The translations under genes were made by a program, and so were the position numbers. 64,000 nucleotides of DNA from Geobacillus thermocatenulatus (lineage in GTDB: Bacteria > Bacillota > Bacilli > Bacillales > Anoxybacillaceae). The notes below the pieces were generated by a model. The model was not told where the DNA came from. It saw only the letters and a list, made by a program, of their open reading frames with translations, and did no database searches. Location: contig NZ_NEWK01000002.1 of NCBI RefSeq assembly GCF_002217655.1, positions 1,777,650-1,841,649 of the forward strand, given 5' to 3'. Below are positions 28,213 through 37,799 of the stretch, piece after piece. Positions within the stretch are counted from its first letter, which is position 1. Every line of letters begins with the position of its first letter.

Positions 28213-28845
28213 TCACTCTTCTGGCGTCGTTTCTCTTCCTTCCGCAGCGTCAGGCTGTCCTGCCTCTTGCTGTTCGCCGCTATTGATTTCTTCCTCTTGT
28301 TGCGGCGGCAAGATCGTGGCGATCACCTCGGAAGGTTCATGATTGATTTCAAATTTGCCGTCCGTTTTCACATCGCCCACGGTGACGGTATCGCCCACTT
28401 GCAGGCCGGAAATGTCCACTTCAATCACTGGCGGGATGTTCGCCGGCAAGACGCGGATCGACAGCTCATGCAAGTTTTGCTGCAGCACGCCGCCGTCTTT
28501 CACGCCAGGCGCTTCCCCCACCAAGCGGACTTCCACATCAATATCAACCTCCGTTGACATGTCAACCGCTTGAAAATCAGCGTGAAGAGGATGACCGCGC
28601 AACGGGTCGCGTTGCAGTTCGCGCAACAACACGGAATGTTCCTCACCACCGACTTTCAGCGTCAGCAAACTTGTGCGCCCGCCTTCACGAAGCGCTTTCT
28701 CCAGCTCTGCAGTGCTGACGAAAATCATTTTGTTTTCGACTTTTTTGCCGTACAAAATCGCTGGAATGCCGCCTTGTGAACGAATGCGGTGCAATGTTGA
28801 ACGTTTTTTGTCTGCGCGTTCCTTCGCTTCCAACACAATCGCCAT
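28213..28845 (-). CDS. rplY: 50S ribosomal protein L25/general stress protein Ctc
   Basis: Two-domain CTC form of L25 that binds 5S rRNA. The 210 residues comprise the L25 domain (about 1-90, RSTLHRIRSQGGIPAILYG) and the C-terminal TL5 beta domain (about 95-180), followed by an acidic low-complexity tail. In B. subtilis ctc is a classic sigma-B target, and a sigma-B-like promoter is visible here upstream. The ATG at 28845 lies behind AAGGTGAGG. Neighbours prs and pth match B. subtilis. Confidence 0.95.
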   Translation of the reverse strand: MAIVLEAKERADKKRSTLHRIRSQGGIPAILYGKKVENKMIFVSTAELEKALREGGRTSLLTLKVGGEEHSVLLRELQRDPLRGHPLHADFQAVDMSTEVDIDVEVRLVGEAPGVKDGGVLQQNLHELSIRVLPANIPPVIEVDISGLQVGDTVTVGDVKTDGKFEINHEPSEVIATILPPQQEEEINSGEQQEAGQPDAAEGRETTPEE

Positions 28846-28883
28846 GTTTCCTCACCTTCCTGAATTAGAATCTATTGTCTACT

Positions 28884-28909
28884 TTATCCTAAAACAAGAA
28901 GGGCTAAAC
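28884..28909 (-). promoter_or_regulatory. sigma-B-like promoter of rplY (ctc)
   Basis: GTTTAG (28909-28904), 14 bp, GGATAA (28889-28884) on the minus strand, 39 bp before the rplY start. Against GTTTAA-N13/15-GGGTAT this is five of six and four of six with correct spacing. Confidence 0.55.
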
Positions 28910-28922
28910 ATGTTTTCCTGCG

Positions 28923-29870
28923 TTAGTCGAACAGGACGCTGACAGACTTCATTTCATACACGCGGCTAATGGCCTCGGCAATGAGCGGCGCCACCGACAG
29001 CTCTACAATTTTATCAATTTTTTTCTCTTCTGGCAAGGCAATTGAATTGGTGACGACAAGCTCCTTGATTCTGGAATTTTGGATGCGCTCAATCGCCGGA
29101 CCGGACAGCACCGGATGGGTGCAACATGCATACACTTCTTTCGCCCCATTCTCGGCGAGGGCGTTGGCTGCAAGGGTAATCGTGCCGGCCGTATCGATAA
29201 TGTCATCAATCAAAATAGCCGTTTTCCCCGCCACTTGCCCGACAATGTTCATCACTTCCGCCACGTTCGGCTTCGGCCGGCGCTTATCAATAATGGCGAT
29301 CGGCGCTTTCAAACGGTCAGCGAGCTTGCGCGCCCTTGTGACACCGCCATGGTCCGGAGAGACGACGACAATATCCTCCAATTGTTTGCTTTTGAAATAA
29401 TCCGCCAAAATGGGCACACCCATCAAATGATCGATTGGAATATCGAAAAATCCTTGAATTTGAGGGGCATGCAAATCAAGCGTGATGACGCGCGACGCCC
29501 CGGCCGTCTCGAGCAAGTTGGCGACCAGCTTCGCTGTAATCGGTTCGCGCGAACGCGCTTTCCGGTCTTGACGGGCATAGCCGTAATACGGCATCACGAT
29601 ATTGATCGTGCGGGCCGAGGCGCGCTTTAACGCGTCGATCATGATAAGCAGCTCCATCAAATGCTCATTGACCGGCACGCTCGTCGATTGAATGACGAAC
29701 ACATCGTCGCCGCGGATGCTTTCTTCAATGTTGATTTGAATTTCCCCGTCGCTGAAACGGGAAACGGAACATTTGCCGAGCTCGATTCCCATGACTTCTG
29801 CAATTTCCTTCGCCAACTTCATGTTCGAGTTCAGAGCGAACAATTTTAATTGATGCTGACAGTCAGACAT
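28923..29870 (-). CDS. prs: ribose-phosphate pyrophosphokinase
   Basis: Makes PRPP from ribose 5-phosphate and ATP, feeding purine, pyrimidine, histidine, tryptophan and NAD synthesis. The 315 residues include [10 protein letters not shown] near the N-terminus, the flexible-loop [12 protein letters not shown], the [11 protein letters not shown] signature and the PRPP loop [14 protein letters not shown]. The ATG follows GCGGAGGTCTATC. It lies 12 bp after glmU in the spoVG-glmU-prs order. Its product is both the substrate for hpt and the effector of purR in this window. Confidence 0.98.
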   Translation of the reverse strand: MSDCQHQLKLFALNSNMKLAKEIAEVMGIELGKCSVSRFSDGEIQINIEESIRGDDVFVIQSTSVPVNEHLMELLIMIDALKRASARTINIVMPYYGYARQDRKARSREPITAKLVANLLETAGASRVITLDLHAPQIQGFFDIPIDHLMGVPILADYFKSKQLEDIVVVSPDHGGVTRARKLADRLKAPIAIIDKRRPKPNVAEVMNIVGQVAGKTAILIDDIIDTAGTITLAANALAENGAKEVYACCTHPVLSGPAIERIQNSRIKELVVTNSIALPEEKKIDKIVELSVAPLIAEAISRVYEMKSVSVLFD

Positions 29871-29882
29871 GATAGACCTCCG

Positions 29883-31259
29883 CTAAGATTTTTTCTTGCC
29901 TGGCAGGCGATCAACATAATGTTCTTTATTGACTTGCCGGGCGCGGGCAATGGCAAGTGCGCGGCCGGGAACATCGTCTGTAATCGTCGATCCCGCGGCG
30001 ACGTAAGCGCCTTGACCGACCGTAACAGGGGCGATCAAATTGACGTTGCAGCCGATAAACGCTCCGTCCTCAATTTTTGTCAAATGTTTGTGCACCCCAT
30101 CATAGTTGACCGTGATGGATCCGCAGCCAAGATTAACATCGGCGCCGACTTCAGCATCGCCGATATAACTCAAGTGCGACGCCTTGCTTCCTTTGCCAAA
30201 CGTCGATTTTTTCACCTCGACGAAATTGCCGATCCGCACCTCATCGTCGATTTTTGACAGCGGACGAATATGGGCGAACGGGCCGATCGTCACATCCGAC
30301 CCAATCTCGCTGTCATGGGCGACCGAATGGCGAATCGATGTGCGATGGCCGATATAGCAATTTTTAATTTCCGAATGGGGCCCAATGACGCAATCCTCAC
30401 CGATCACTGTCTCGCCTTCAATCACCGTGCCGGGGTAAATGACTGTGTCACGCCCAATCACCGCCTCGGCGGAAAGGTAAGTGGAAGCTGGATCGATGAT
30501 CGTGACTCCGTTTTTCATATGTTGACGGCAAATGCGAGCACGCATGATCCGCTCCGCTTCAGCGAGAGCGATGCGGTCGTTTACACCGATCGTTTCTTCA
30601 AACGAAGGCGCCTGATAGGCGGATACAACGCCGCCATCCGCTTTGATAATCTCAATCACATCGGTTAAATAATATTCGCCTTGGGCATTGTGGTTGGTCA
30701 CTTTTGTAAGCGCTTGAAACAATGTCTGGTTGTCAAAACAATACGTTCCTGTGTTAATCTCGCGAATGGTCCGCTCTTGCTCACTCGCATCCTTATGTTC
30801 GACAATTTTCTCGACATGGCCAGCCTCGTTGCGGACAATGCGGCCATATCCGGACGGATCATCAGCGATGGCCGTCAACACGGTCGCCTTCGCCTTGGCG
30901 GCCATATGATGCTCGATGAGCATCTCCATCGTCTCAGCGGTGATGAGCGGCGTATCCCCACAGACGACAATCGTCACTCCTTCAAGACCGCGCAAATGCG
31001 GAGCCGCCTGCATGACTGCATGCGCCGTCCCGAGTTGCTCCTCCTGCAGGGCATATTCACACTGGGAGCCGAGCTGTTCTTTCACTTGTTCCGCTCCAAA
31101 TCCCACTACCGCAATCGTTTTTTCCACCCCAAGCTTTGACACTTGGTCGATGACGTGCTGAACCATTGGCTTGCCGCAAACGGGATGAAGCACTTTATAC
31201 CGCTTCGATTTCATCCTCGTCCCTTGTCCGGCCGCCAAAATGACCGCATATCGTTTCAT
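29883..31259 (-). CDS. glmU: bifunctional GlcNAc-1-P uridyltransferase/glucosamine-1-P acetyltransferase
   Basis: Makes UDP-N-acetylglucosamine for peptidoglycan and teichoic acids. The N-terminal Rossmann nucleotidyltransferase has [11 protein letters not shown] (residues about 8-18) and VCGDTPLI. The C-terminal half (about 250-458) is a left-handed beta helix of hexapeptide repeats with the acetyl-CoA site. The ATG at 31259 lies 8 nt after GGAGG; an in-frame TTG at 31274 overlaps that ribosome site and is rejected. Cotranscribed with prs. Confidence 0.97.
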   Translation of the reverse strand: MKRYAVILAAGQGTRMKSKRYKVLHPVCGKPMVQHVIDQVSKLGVEKTIAVVGFGAEQVKEQLGSQCEYALQEEQLGTAHAVMQAAPHLRGLEGVTIVVCGDTPLITAETMEMLIEHHMAAKAKATVLTAIADDPSGYGRIVRNEAGHVEKIVEHKDASEQERTIREINTGTYCFDNQTLFQALTKVTNHNAQGEYYLTDVIEIIKADGGVVSAYQAPSFEETIGVNDRIALAEAERIMRARICRQHMKNGVTIIDPASTYLSAEAVIGRDTVIYPGTVIEGETVIGEDCVIGPHSEIKNCYIGHRTSIRHSVAHDSEIGSDVTIGPFAHIRPLSKIDDEVRIGNFVEVKKSTFGKGSKASHLSYIGDAEVGADVNLGCGSITVNYDGVHKHLTKIEDGAFIGCNVNLIAPVTVGQGAYVAAGSTITDDVPGRALAIARARQVNKEHYVDRLPGKKKS

Positions 31260-31342
31260 GTGAAAGGCCTCCAATTACCCTTTTATCCATAATTGAATAT
31301 ATATGAATCAGTGGCACTTTTCAAGGAAACAATGCGGCTTTC

Positions 31343-31380
31343 AAAAAAATAGAGAGCTTGGTGAATTTCACCGAAGCTCC
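31343..31380 (-). terminator. Rho-independent terminator after spoVG
   Basis: A long stem (GGGAGCTT and GGTGA pairing with TCACC and AAGCTC) and then TATTTTTTTG on the minus strand, about 12 bp after the spoVG stop. It separates spoVG from glmU, which must be reached by read-through or an own promoter. Confidence 0.85.
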
Positions 31381-31391
31381 CTTTCATATGT

Positions 31392-31682
31392 TTACGAAGC
31401 GCCAGCTTCTTCAAGTTCTTCTTCCAACTTCCCGAGGCGGTGATATTCAGCGAGGATCGCCTCCTGGATTTTCCCGCGCGTGGCGGAATTGATCGGATGA
31501 GCGATATCACGGAACTCCCCATCTGGTGTGCGCTTGCTCGGCATCGCGACAAACAGCCCATTGTTTCCGTCGATGACGCGGATGTCATGGACGACAAACT
31601 CGTTGTCCAACGTAATGGAGGCGATCGCTTTCATCCGTCCTTCGGTATTGACGCGGCGTAATCTTACGTCTGTCACTTCCAT
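31392..31682 (-). CDS. spoVG: RNA/DNA-binding regulator SpoVG
   Basis: A 96-residue nucleic-acid-binding protein involved in asymmetric septation and in post-transcriptional control in Bacillales. Conserved sequence includes [25 protein letters not shown] and [20 protein letters not shown]. The ATG at 31682 follows AAGGTGGTGAG; the open frame upstream to 31745 covers the promoter. The upstream A/T-rich block and sigma-H promoter match the classic AbrB-repressed spoVG control region. Confidence 0.97.
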
Positions 31683-31724
31683 TTTGCTCACCACCTTTTC
31701 CCCTATATGAGACTCGATGTAATG

Positions 31725-31750
31725 AATTCCACGTGTTCGAGTCATTTCCT
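31725..31750 (-). promoter_or_regulatory. sigma-H promoter of spoVG with A/T-rich upstream block
   Basis: AGGAAAT (31750-31744), then after 13 bp GGAATT (31730-31725). This fits the sigma-H pattern AGGANNT and GAAT, and the TGGAATT core is the same as at B. subtilis spoVG. An A/T run (31751-31795) upstream corresponds to the UP/AbrB-binding region in B. subtilis. Confidence 0.7.
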
Positions 31751-31808
31751 TCTTTTTTTCGAAAAATTTTTTATAAATTTTTATGTAGGGAAAAAGTGGC
31801 GCTAATCA

Positions 31809-32183
31809 TTACGGAACAAGGGCAACGACTTCAATTTCGACAAGGACGTCTTTCGGCAGCCGGACTACTTCCACGCATGAGCGCGCCGGCTTATGGTTTG
31901 GGAAGTATTGGCTGTACACTTCATTCATCGCCGCAAAATCATCCATATTTTTTAAAAATACGGTCGTTTTCACCACTGTATCGAGCGAAGCTCCGGCCGC
32001 TTCCAATACGGCTTTCAAGTTTTGGAACACTTGATGCGTCTGCGCCTGAATGTCGCCTTTCACCAGTTCCCCTTCTGGGGTGAGCGGGATTTGCCCCGAG
32101 CTGTAAAACATGTTGTTGACGATGATGCCTTGCGAATACGGGCCGATCGCTTGCGGCGCCTTCGTTGTCTCTACTTTTCTCAT
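31809..32183 (-). CDS. yabJ: RidA-family deaminase YabJ
   Basis: YjgF/YER057c/UK114-family protein, 124 residues, that in other species hydrolyses reactive 2-aminoacrylate and related imines. Signature residues are AIGPYSQGI near the N-terminus, the active-site arginine in KPARSCVEV and the glutamate in [12 protein letters not shown]. The ATG at 32183 lies behind AAAGGAG. In B. subtilis yabJ is cotranscribed with purR and reported to be needed for adenine-mediated repression. Confidence 0.95.
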   Translation of the reverse strand: MRKVETTKAPQAIGPYSQGIIVNNMFYSSGQIPLTPEGELVKGDIQAQTHQVFQNLKAVLEAAGASLDTVVKTTVFLKNMDDFAAMNEVYSQYFPNHKPARSCVEVVRLPKDVLVEIEVVALVP

Positions 32184-32226
32184 GAGCCAGTCTCCTTTCT
32201 TGATTTTTATGTCAAGCAGCAAGCTG

Positions 32227-33048
32227 CTACAAAAACGCTTTGTAATTGCCTTCCTTAACAGAGATCCTCTTTTCTTTTACATCCACCTCGGACAGTTTGA
32301 CGAGCGAAATGTATTCATCGACCAATCGTTCTTTTGCCTCTTCCGACTCCACAAGCACGCCAATGCCGGAGACATTGCCGTTAAACTCCTGAAGCAAACT
32401 GATCATGCCGTTGATTGTACCCCCCGCCTTCATAAAATCGTCGACGATGAGCACATTCGCTCCTTCCGCTAAGCTGCGCTTCGATAGGACCATCGTTTGG
32501 ATGCGTCTGGACGAGCCGGATACGTAATTGATGCTTACCATCGGTCCTTCTGTCACTTTATTGTCATGGCGGACAATGACAACAGGCACATACAAAAAGT
32601 TGGCGATGGCATACGCGAACGGAATCCCATTGGTGGCGATCGTCATGACGACATCCACCGGACGGTCGGCAAACATCGACGCATAAAGGCGGCCGATTTT
32701 GTTCATAATGCGGGGATCGCCAAGAATGTCGGTCATATACAAGTATCCGCCGGGAAGAAGCCGATCTGGGCGCGACAGTTGTTCACACAAATACGCAACC
32801 ACTTCTTCCGCTTCCTCAGCATCCATTTTTGGAATGTATTGCACGCCGCCGGCAGCGCCGGGCAGCGTCCGAACGGTTCCGATTCCTTGCTGTTCGAACG
32901 TCTGCTTAATGATGGCCAAATCTTCGCTGATCGACGATTTGGCCGATTCGTACCGCTCCGCAAAAAATGTCAGCGGAATGAGCTGATGTGGCCGTTCAAG
33001 AAGATAATGCGTCATATCCACTAAACGGCCGCTTCGCCTTAGCTTCAT
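32227..33048 (-). CDS. purR: purine operon repressor PurR
   Basis: Bacillus-type PurR: an N-terminal winged helix (about 1-70, [34 protein letters not shown] segment) fused to a phosphoribosyltransferase-like effector domain (about 75-273) with the PRPP-binding loop [18 protein letters not shown] prevents DNA binding. It is unrelated to LacI-type PurR of enterobacteria. The ATG follows AGGAGG. Imperfect PurBox-like repeats lie just upstream, consistent with autoregulation. Confidence 0.97.
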   Translation of the reverse strand: MKLRRSGRLVDMTHYLLERPHQLIPLTFFAERYESAKSSISEDLAIIKQTFEQQGIGTVRTLPGAAGGVQYIPKMDAEEAEEVVAYLCEQLSRPDRLLPGGYLYMTDILGDPRIMNKIGRLYASMFADRPVDVVMTIATNGIPFAYAIANFLYVPVVIVRHDNKVTEGPMVSINYVSGSSRRIQTMVLSKRSLAEGANVLIVDDFMKAGGTINGMISLLQEFNGNVSGIGVLVESEEAKERLVDEYISLVKLSEVDVKEKRISVKEGNYKAFL

Positions 33049-33060
33049 AGCCGACCTCCT

Positions 33061-33105
33061 GAAACCGAATATTATAAATATATTCTAACAAAAATGTACG
33101 TGTTT
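33061..33105. promoter_or_regulatory. PurBox-like inverted repeat upstream of purR
   Basis: GAAACCGAATATT (33061-33073) matches the AWWWCCGAACWWT PurBox at 11 of 13. An inverted copy AATGTACGTGTTT (33093-33105) matches at 10 of 13. The 19-bp gap is longer than the usual 16-17, so the call is tentative. Confidence 0.35.
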
Positions 33106-33976
33106 AATCAAGAGAATGCCGTTCTCCTAACATTCTCACCGCAAACACTTGGTCACAAAAGCCGCGCAACCCATTGTATACCCGCTGCATTCTGGAATCG
33201 TGCTCGATCAGTCCAAACACGGTCGGCCCGCTGCCGCTCATCAACACCGCATCAGCGCCAAACCGCTTCATTTGTTCTTTAATATGCGCGACTTCCGGAT
33301 ATTTTTTCAACGTCACTTCCTCAAGAACATTGCCGACCAACCGGCAGATCGCCGCATAATCTTGCTGCTCGATCGCTCTCACCATCGCATCGACGTCCGG
33401 ATGGCTGACACGATCAAGTTCCAAGTTTCGGTACACTTCCGCCGTCGATACACCGATCGGGGGCTTGGCCAGCACAACCCAGCACGGCGGCGGTGAAGCG
33501 ATCGGAGTGATGATTTCCCCGCGCCCCGTCGCCAAGGCGGTTCCGCCGTAGACGCAAAAAGCGACATCCGAGCCGATTTTCGCCCCGAGCTCTGCCAGTT
33601 CATCCACCGTTAATCCGAGTTGCCAAAGCTTGTTCAACCCGCGCAGCGTCGCCGCGGCATCGCTGCTTCCTCCCGCCAATCCGGCGGCCACCGGAATATG
33701 CTTCGTAATCGAAATGGCCACCCCTTGGCGGATCGAAAACGTCTCTTTAAGAAGCTTCGCCGCCTGATACGCCAAGTTGCGGCAATCATCCGGCACAAAG
33801 CGGTTTTGCGAAACGATGCGGACCGCATCTTCCTCTGGAAGCGCGACAAGCTCAATGCGATCGGCCAAATCGATCGTCGTCATCACCATTTTCACTTCAT
33901 GGTAACCATCCGGGCGCTTATAAAGAACGTCGAGTGACAAATTGATTTTCGCCGGCGCTTTTATCGACAACCTCAC
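33104..33976 (-). CDS. ispE: 4-diphosphocytidyl-2-C-methyl-D-erythritol kinase
   Basis: GHMP kinase of the MEP isoprenoid pathway. The 290 residues have [11 protein letters not shown] at the N-terminus, the ATP loop [19 protein letters not shown] and the C-terminal [12 protein letters not shown]. The start is a GTG at 33976 behind AGGTGAGGATGA. It ends 56 bp before purR, as in B. subtilis where ipk precedes purR. Confidence 0.96.
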   Translation of the reverse strand: MRLSIKAPAKINLSLDVLYKRPDGYHEVKMVMTTIDLADRIELVALPEEDAVRIVSQNRFVPDDCRNLAYQAAKLLKETFSIRQGVAISITKHIPVAAGLAGGSSDAAATLRGLNKLWQLGLTVDELAELGAKIGSDVAFCVYGGTALATGRGEIITPIASPPPCWVVLAKPPIGVSTAEVYRNLELDRVSHPDVDAMVRAIEQQDYAAICRLVGNVLEEVTLKKYPEVAHIKEQMKRFGADAVLMSGSGPTVFGLIEHDSRMQRVYNGLRGFCDQVFAVRMLGERHSLD

Positions 33977-34140
33977 TCATCCTCACCTACTTCCACGCGC
34001 AATCATGAATAAGCGGATCGGCATCCATCGGCTGCTTTCCGTTTCCGCTGTCTTTGCCCCGTCTCATCCGCCTTTCTTTCGTCAACCCATTTTATCATAT
34101 TACCATGTTCTGGCGACGACGCCAAACAATATATGTATGC

Positions 34141-34168
34141 AAAAAAGGGCGCCCCGTTCGGGACACCC
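34141..34168 (-). terminator. Rho-independent terminator after sspF
   Basis: A 9-bp stem GGGTGTCCC/GGGGCGCCC (two G-T pairs) with a GAAC-like loop and six T residues on the minus strand, 28 bp after the sspF stop. Confidence 0.88.
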
Positions 34169-34195
34169 TCGCCGCAACACGCCCCGCTGCCGACG

Positions 34196-34375
34196 CTATT
34201 CCGTTGTTCCGGCCAGCTGCCGCTCTGCCCGTTCAATCGCCAATCTGACCATGTTTCCTGCGTCTTTCGCGCGGATGGCGCCCCATCCCTCACGTTGCAC
34301 GACATCGTAAAAGCCCAACTCTTTCGCCAGCTCTTCTTTCAAGCGTTGCGACATCATCCCGCGGCGTCGACCCAA
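34196..34375 (-). CDS. sspF: small acid-soluble spore protein, alpha/beta type (SspF)
   Basis: DNA-coating spore protein, 59 residues, with the family sequence [20 protein letters not shown] and [17 protein letters not shown]. The start is TTG at 34375 (reading MGRRRG), 9 nt after AAAGGGG, matching the N-terminus of B. subtilis SspF. The frame stays open to 34429 without a conserved sequence. A sigma-G -10 motif sits about 120 bp upstream. Confidence 0.93.
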   Translation of the reverse strand: MGRRRGMMSQRLKEELAKELGFYDVVQREGWGAIRAKDAGNMVRLAIERAERQLAGTTE

Positions 34376-34492
34376 TGTCAGCAACCCCTTTCCATGTTCA
34401 TTGGCGCTATGGCATGAAACGTTTGGCAACCCGCCGGCGCATCAACAAGCCGGCTTTGCATTTGGCCGGGCAAAAGGCGGCTGCGGCAGTTT

Positions 34493-34521
34493 TAGTATGA
34501 AATAAAAAAGGGGGTTTTATC
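34493..34521 (-). promoter_or_regulatory. sigma-G-like promoter of sspF
   Basis: A perfect CATACTA -10 (34499-34493) on the minus strand, with a weaker TGATA 18 bp upstream. The implied leader is about 110 nt. The upstream element overlaps the veg terminator hairpin. Confidence 0.5.
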
Positions 34522-34544
34522 ATAGTTCCGAAAGAAAACTCCCT
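34503..34544 (-). terminator. probable terminator after veg
   Basis: Stem GGGAGTTTT with AAAACCCCC (one mismatch) around a 15-nt loop, then TTTTTTATTT on the minus strand, about 80 bp after the veg stop. Confidence 0.65.
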
Positions 34545-34626
34545 CTTCAAACAAAGCGAAGTGGGAGTCGTTCACGTCACCTATTTATGACAAAACAAAA
34601 AGCAAAAAAGCAGCAAACAAATCTGT

Positions 34627-34884
34627 CTACTGCCCCCCTGCTTGCTCATCATCCCAAAACGTCAACTTTACCGTCTCTGTCAATACATCGGCGTAGCTGA
34701 ACGATACGCGTTCAAACGAATTCTCTTTTTGATCCAGCTCAATGACAAATACGGATGGATATGTTTCCGCCAAAATACCACAACGCTCAATCATTTTTCT
34801 GCGTCCGCCGTTGGCCCGCAGCGTCAACCGTTTCCCGATATTGGAATCCAGCGTTTTTTTAATATCGGATAAAGTCTTTGGCAT
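34627..34884 (-). CDS. veg: Veg protein (biofilm-associated, DUF1021)
   Basis: An 85-residue protein with an RNA-binding-like beta-barrel fold ([14 protein letters not shown] core; here [14 protein letters not shown]). In B. subtilis Veg stimulates biofilm matrix genes by inhibiting SinR. The ATG follows GAGGTGGATGATGA. It is exceptionally well served with promoters: two near-consensus sigma-A promoters in tandem within 100 bp. Confidence 0.95.
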   Translation of the reverse strand: MPKTLSDIKKTLDSNIGKRLTLRANGGRRKMIERCGILAETYPSVFVIELDQKENSFERVSFSYADVLTETVKLTFWDDEQAGGQ

Positions 34885-34908
34885 TCATCATCCACCTCAC
34901 TATTCGTA

Positions 34909-34937
34909 ATTATAACAAAGATGACGTCTAAAGTCAA
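34909..34937 (-). promoter_or_regulatory. veg proximal promoter
   Basis: TTGACT (34937-34932), 17 bp, TATAAT (34914-34909), 25 bp before the veg start. Confidence 0.9.
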
Positions 34938-34946
34938 AAAATAAAA

Positions 34947-34976
34947 ATTATATCAGGGCATTTTTATTTCTGTCAA
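34947..34976 (-). promoter_or_regulatory. veg distal promoter
   Basis: TTGACA (34976-34971), 18 bp, TATAAT (34952-34947). Both hexamers are perfect. It lies 38 bp upstream of the proximal promoter, matching the tandem veg promoters known in B. subtilis. Confidence 0.88.
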
Positions 34977-35053
34977 TGTATATTTTTCTACAATATCCTT
35001 CTTTTTATGTGTGATGTGGAACTTTTTTGTAAAAAAATGCGACGGACGTATAG

Positions 35054-35081
35054 AAAAAACCGCCCATCAACTGCGGCGGTT
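35054..35081 (-). terminator. Rho-independent terminator overlapping the yabG stop
   Basis: Stem AACCGCC/GGCGGTT with the yabG TGA in the loop, followed by TTTTC on the minus strand. The 5' arm encodes the last Asn-Arg codons of yabG. Confidence 0.88.
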
Positions 35082-35966
35082 TTCCTCCCGATCCTCAATG
35101 AGGCGAAACGGCATCCCGGTGCGGAGCACGCCTTTCGTTTCCACCCCACCAAGCCCCTTTTCCCCGGTTAACGTGTTGCGCAACACATCCCATACGTCGA
35201 CCGTTTCGGTGAACGGGGTGAAGCTGAGGCGCGAAACGATATAGACGGGGTCCAAAGCATGAATGTTCACCCGCGCTGGTGAACTGGCAAAATTCGCCCC
35301 AGCGCGGATGAGCGACTCAAAGTGCGACTGGCAGGCGCCGGCGAAAATGATCAGTTGGTCCAAATGGGGCACTTTTTTGCGCGCCTCTTTCACCGTTTGC
35401 ACAAAATGGCGCGAATGTCGGTACGCTTTTAACTCATGCACCTTTCCTTTTGACTTCGAATACGAATCATGCCCGGTGATGACTAAAATATCAGGGCGAA
35501 ACTGCTCGATCCAGTAGCCAACTTTTTCCGGCATTTCGCTTTCCTCGCAGTAAATGCCGTGCACCGGCACGCCGATCCGCTCATACAAATCCATACATTT
35601 GCGCAAATATAACGGGTCGCCATCCAAATGGAGGACGCGCCCCGGAATTTGAAAAAAATCTTTCTCCACCCGGTATCCGCCGGTCGCCCGATATTCGACT
35701 TTTTGCTTGATCGCCTGATAATCTTGGCGAAAAAGCCGATACGATTGTTCGATCAGCTCGATTTCCCGCTTTTTCCGTTCCTGTTGCTCCTGCTCATCGA
35801 TGACGACTAAATCGCTGCACGGAGCGTCCGCGACGAGGCGCACATCTTCACCATACAAAATCGCTTCCCACTCGCCGTTTTTTTCTTTCATATCAATCAC
35901 TCGGAACAATACATCACATTGGTAAGACTTGCGGGCGACAATATCGCCGATTTTAATGACGTCCAT
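35067..35966 (-). CDS. yabG: sporulation-specific protease YabG
   Basis: Cysteine-type protease that trims spore coat proteins (family U57). The 299 residues contain the strongly conserved LDGDPLYLRKC, PDILVITGHDSYSK and IIFAGACQSHFESLIRAGANFASSPxR segments; the histidine of TGHD and the cysteine of GACQSH are plausible catalytic residues, which is inference. The ATG at 35966 is chosen; a GTG one codon upstream is also possible. A sigma-K promoter with a perfect -10 lies upstream. Confidence 0.94.
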   Translation of the reverse strand: MDVIKIGDIVARKSYQCDVLFRVIDMKEKNGEWEAILYGEDVRLVADAPCSDLVVIDEQEQQERKKREIELIEQSYRLFRQDYQAIKQKVEYRATGGYRVEKDFFQIPGRVLHLDGDPLYLRKCMDLYERIGVPVHGIYCEESEMPEKVGYWIEQFRPDILVITGHDSYSKSKGKVHELKAYRHSRHFVQTVKEARKKVPHLDQLIIFAGACQSHFESLIRAGANFASSPARVNIHALDPVYIVSRLSFTPFTETVDVWDVLRNTLTGEKGLGGVETKGVLRTGMPFRLIEDREENRRS

Positions 35967-36001
35967 CACCGCTCACTCCATTGCATAATCGTTGTCATCC
36001 A

Positions 36002-36028
36002 TACGATATGCACGTGCGGACAATAGGT
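36002..36028 (-). promoter_or_regulatory. sigma-K promoter of yabG
   Basis: AC (36028-36027), 16 bp, CATATCGTA (36010-36002) on the minus strand. This is an exact fit to AC-N16/17-CATANNNTA, 35 bp before the yabG start. B. subtilis yabG is sigma-K controlled. Confidence 0.75.
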
Positions 36029-36105
36029 GATAGACGCCTGTTTGGACGGCTTTGGTTGACGAAAAGACCGCTGCCCCCCAAAGGAGCGCTTTCTTTACGA
36101 CTCCT

Positions 36106-37543
<1,438 letters not shown>

Positions 37544-37603
37544 CCTCCCATTGCAGAAACAACGGAATCGTCCCTTTTTCCTATTTCTGCAATGCCTCCT
37601 TTC
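37544..37603 (-). promoter_or_regulatory. hairpin between two Shine-Dalgarno sequences at the rnmV start
   Basis: On the minus strand AAAGGAGG abuts a perfect 11-bp inverted repeat CATTGCAGAAA/TTTCTGCAATG (24-nt loop), then GGAGG directly touches the ATG. If the hairpin forms, the distal Shine-Dalgarno is brought to about 5 nt from the ATG, a normal spacing. Confidence 0.6.
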
Positions 37604-37750
37604 CGGTAAAATCAAAAGTAAGGCGAATCATCGCCGAAAGCCGTTTCATTCCCTTATTATTGTTTGAATTTCGCTGAAACTTTTTTTCGTTTGCATCGTC
37701 TAATTTGGCAGAAGCGGCGCGCATTGTTTCGGCACAATGCCATTATAGCG

Positions 37751-37779
37751 AAAAAAAGCAGAGGGAAAAAACCCTCCGC
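37751..37779 (-). terminator. Rho-independent terminator after yabE
   Basis: Stem GCGGAGGG/CCCTCTGC closing a T-rich loop and followed by seven T residues on the minus strand, about 20 bp after the yabE stop. Confidence 0.9.
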
Positions 37780-37799
37780 TTCGTTCTCCCATCGCATCT

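Noticed and set aside
33977..34195. Possible gene between ispE and sspF
   Set aside because: Only short frames with no ribosome site; the interval holds the sspF terminator and otherwise nothing I can support.
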